Origin: Algihabitans sp965233705
GTDB lineage: Bacteria; Pseudomonadota; Alphaproteobacteria; Kiloniellales; DSM-21159
Assembly (NCBI GenBank): GCA_965233705.1
Contig: CBDDTF010000003.1
Location: forward strand, 744,001-808,000
Reading direction: 5' to 3'
Length of the DNA: 64,000 nucleotides
Shown: piece after piece, positions 63,142-64,000 of the stretch
Layout: each line of letters begins with the position of its first letter
Position numbering within the stretch: the stretch's first letter is position 1
Notes under the pieces: generated by a model
Told to the model about the DNA's origin: nothing
The model's database searches: none
The model's input: only the letters and a program-made list of their open reading frames with translations
Translations under genes and position numbers: made by a program

Positions 63142-64000
63142 CCTCCGCCGAGCTGCTGCGCCACGCCGCCCGGGCGGCGGGCATCGACCACAGCGCCATC
63201 CTCAACGCCCTGTCGGAGCCGATCTTCGTGCTCGATGCCGCGGGCGCCTTCGTCTACGTGAACCTGGCGGCCGAGCAGTTTCTCGGGCAGTCGGCGCGGA
63301 CCCTGCTCGGGCGGCCGCTGGGCGAGCTGCTGCCCGGCGACCATCCGATCCTCATGCTGGTCGCGCAGGCCCGCGCCGGGGGCCACTCGATCACCGAGTT
63401 CGGCGTGACCATCGAGACGCCGCGCATCGGCACCCACCTGGTGGCGGTCGACGTGGCGGCGATCAGCGAGCACCAGGGGCATGTCGTGGTGGCGCTGCAG
63501 GAGCGCTCGATCGAGCGCAAGCTGGACCACCAGCTCACCCACCGCAGCGCCGCCCGCTCGATCACCGGCATGGCCGCGCTGCTGGGCCACGAGATCAAGA
63601 ACCCCCTGTCGGGCATCCGCGGCGCCGCCCAGCTTCTGGAAGCCTCGGCCAGCGAGGCGGACAAGGCGCTGACCCGGCTGATCTGCGAGGAGGCCGACCG
63701 CATCGTCTCCCTGGTCGACCGGATGGAGATGTTCGCCGACGAGCGGCCCATCGAGCGCGGCGCGGTGAACATCCACGAGGTGCTGGGCCATGTGCGCAAG
63801 GTGGCCGAGACCGGCTTCGCCGGCGAGGTGGCGTTTCACGAGAGCTACGACCCCTCGCTGCCGCCGGTCTACGGCAACCGCGACCTGCTGATCCAGGCGC
63901 TGCTGAACCTGGTAAAGAACGCCATGGAGGTGGTGCCGAAGAAGGGCGGCGAGATCCATCTCTCGACCCGCTACCAGCAGGGCGTGCGCCTGGCGGTGCC
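63138..64000 (+). CDS. ntrB: Nitrogen-regulation sensor kinase NtrB, N-terminal part (cut by window)
   Basis: 287 codons are seen. A PAS domain (about residues 18-125, ILNALSEPIFVLDAAGAFVY) is followed by the H-box GHEIKNPLSGIRGAAQLL with the phospho-acceptor His151 and the N-box LNLVKNAMEVVPKK. It matches NtrB (GlnL), which phosphorylates NtrC in response to nitrogen status. The G-boxes lie beyond the window. It overlaps dusB by 4 bp. Confidence 0.93.
   Translation, partial: MTSAELLRHAARAAGIDHSAILNALSEPIFVLDAAGAFVYVNLAAEQFLGQSARTLLGRPLGELLPGDHPILMLVAQARAGGHSITEFGVTIETPRIGTHLVAVDVAAISEHQGHVVVALQERSIERKLDHQLTHRSAARSITGMAALLGHEIKNPLSGIRGAAQLLEASASEADKALTRLICEEADRIVSLVDRMEMFADERPIERGAVNIHEVLGHVRKVAETGFAGEVAFHESYDPSLPPVYGNRDLLIQALLNLVKNAMEVVPKKGGEIHLSTRYQQGVRLAV

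Overview
The window is about 70% GC and reads as chromosomal DNA of an alphaproteobacterium, probably Rhodospirillales-like. The indicators are an aapJQMP amino-acid ABC operon, a pdhA-pdhB-pdhC-lpdA-lipA cluster in which E1-beta carries a lipoyl domain, a fused ispDF, an NDUFS4-type complex I protein, and a dusB-ntrB pair. The taxonomic call is inference from gene content and order; there is no rRNA here.

Region 1 (0-15.2 kb) is a molybdenum-hydroxylase locus read leftward. It runs: CoxG-like protein, small/large/medium subunits of a form II (AYRGAGR) CO-dehydrogenase-like enzyme, then MoxR ATPase, VWA (CoxE-like) protein, two XdhC-type halves and a fused molybdopterin-binding/MocA-like nucleotidyltransferase. 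The structural and maturation halves are separated by a ydbH-ynbE-ydbL trio (AsmA-like envelope lipid transport). Molybdate uptake (modABC, with a ModE-like operator and a short ModE-like regulator co-transcribed with metC) lies at 28-32.5 kb.

Region 2 (15-27.3 kb) is mixed: an ion antiporter, a Zn-alcohol dehydrogenase, a fasciclin protein, a universal stress protein, a TPP-riboswitch-controlled ABC transporter, a deacetylase, DUF192, an O-methyltransferase, prfC, tRNA-Pro(UGG), an NDUFS4-like gene and tRNA-Arg(UCU). Region 3 (32.5-38.4 kb) is aapJQMP; its AapM is enlarged to 666 aa.

Region 4 (38.4-40.1 kb) is a repeat island: a gene remnant, palindromic elements and a complete IS630-family element inserted at the TA shared by two palindromes. 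It follows trpE, where trpG is often found in relatives. Region 5 (40-58 kb) is a core block: trpE, ppiD/surA-like, tpiA, secG, pyrG, kdsA, eno, ftsB-like, pdhA, pdhB, a disrupted pdhC, lpdA, lipA and a coq10/ratA-like gene. Region 6 (57.7-64 kb) holds CPBP protease, pncC-type cinA, pgpA, ispDF (leftward), a ccsA/ypjD-like gene, a second repeat island, dusB and ntrB (cut by the window end).

The most unusual signals are a family of 64-bp palindromes with TA ends and apparent stem covariation, the IS630 nested between two of them, a 46-nt frame-breaking deletion in pdhC, and the expanded AapM. I saw no CRISPR array, phage or defence system.
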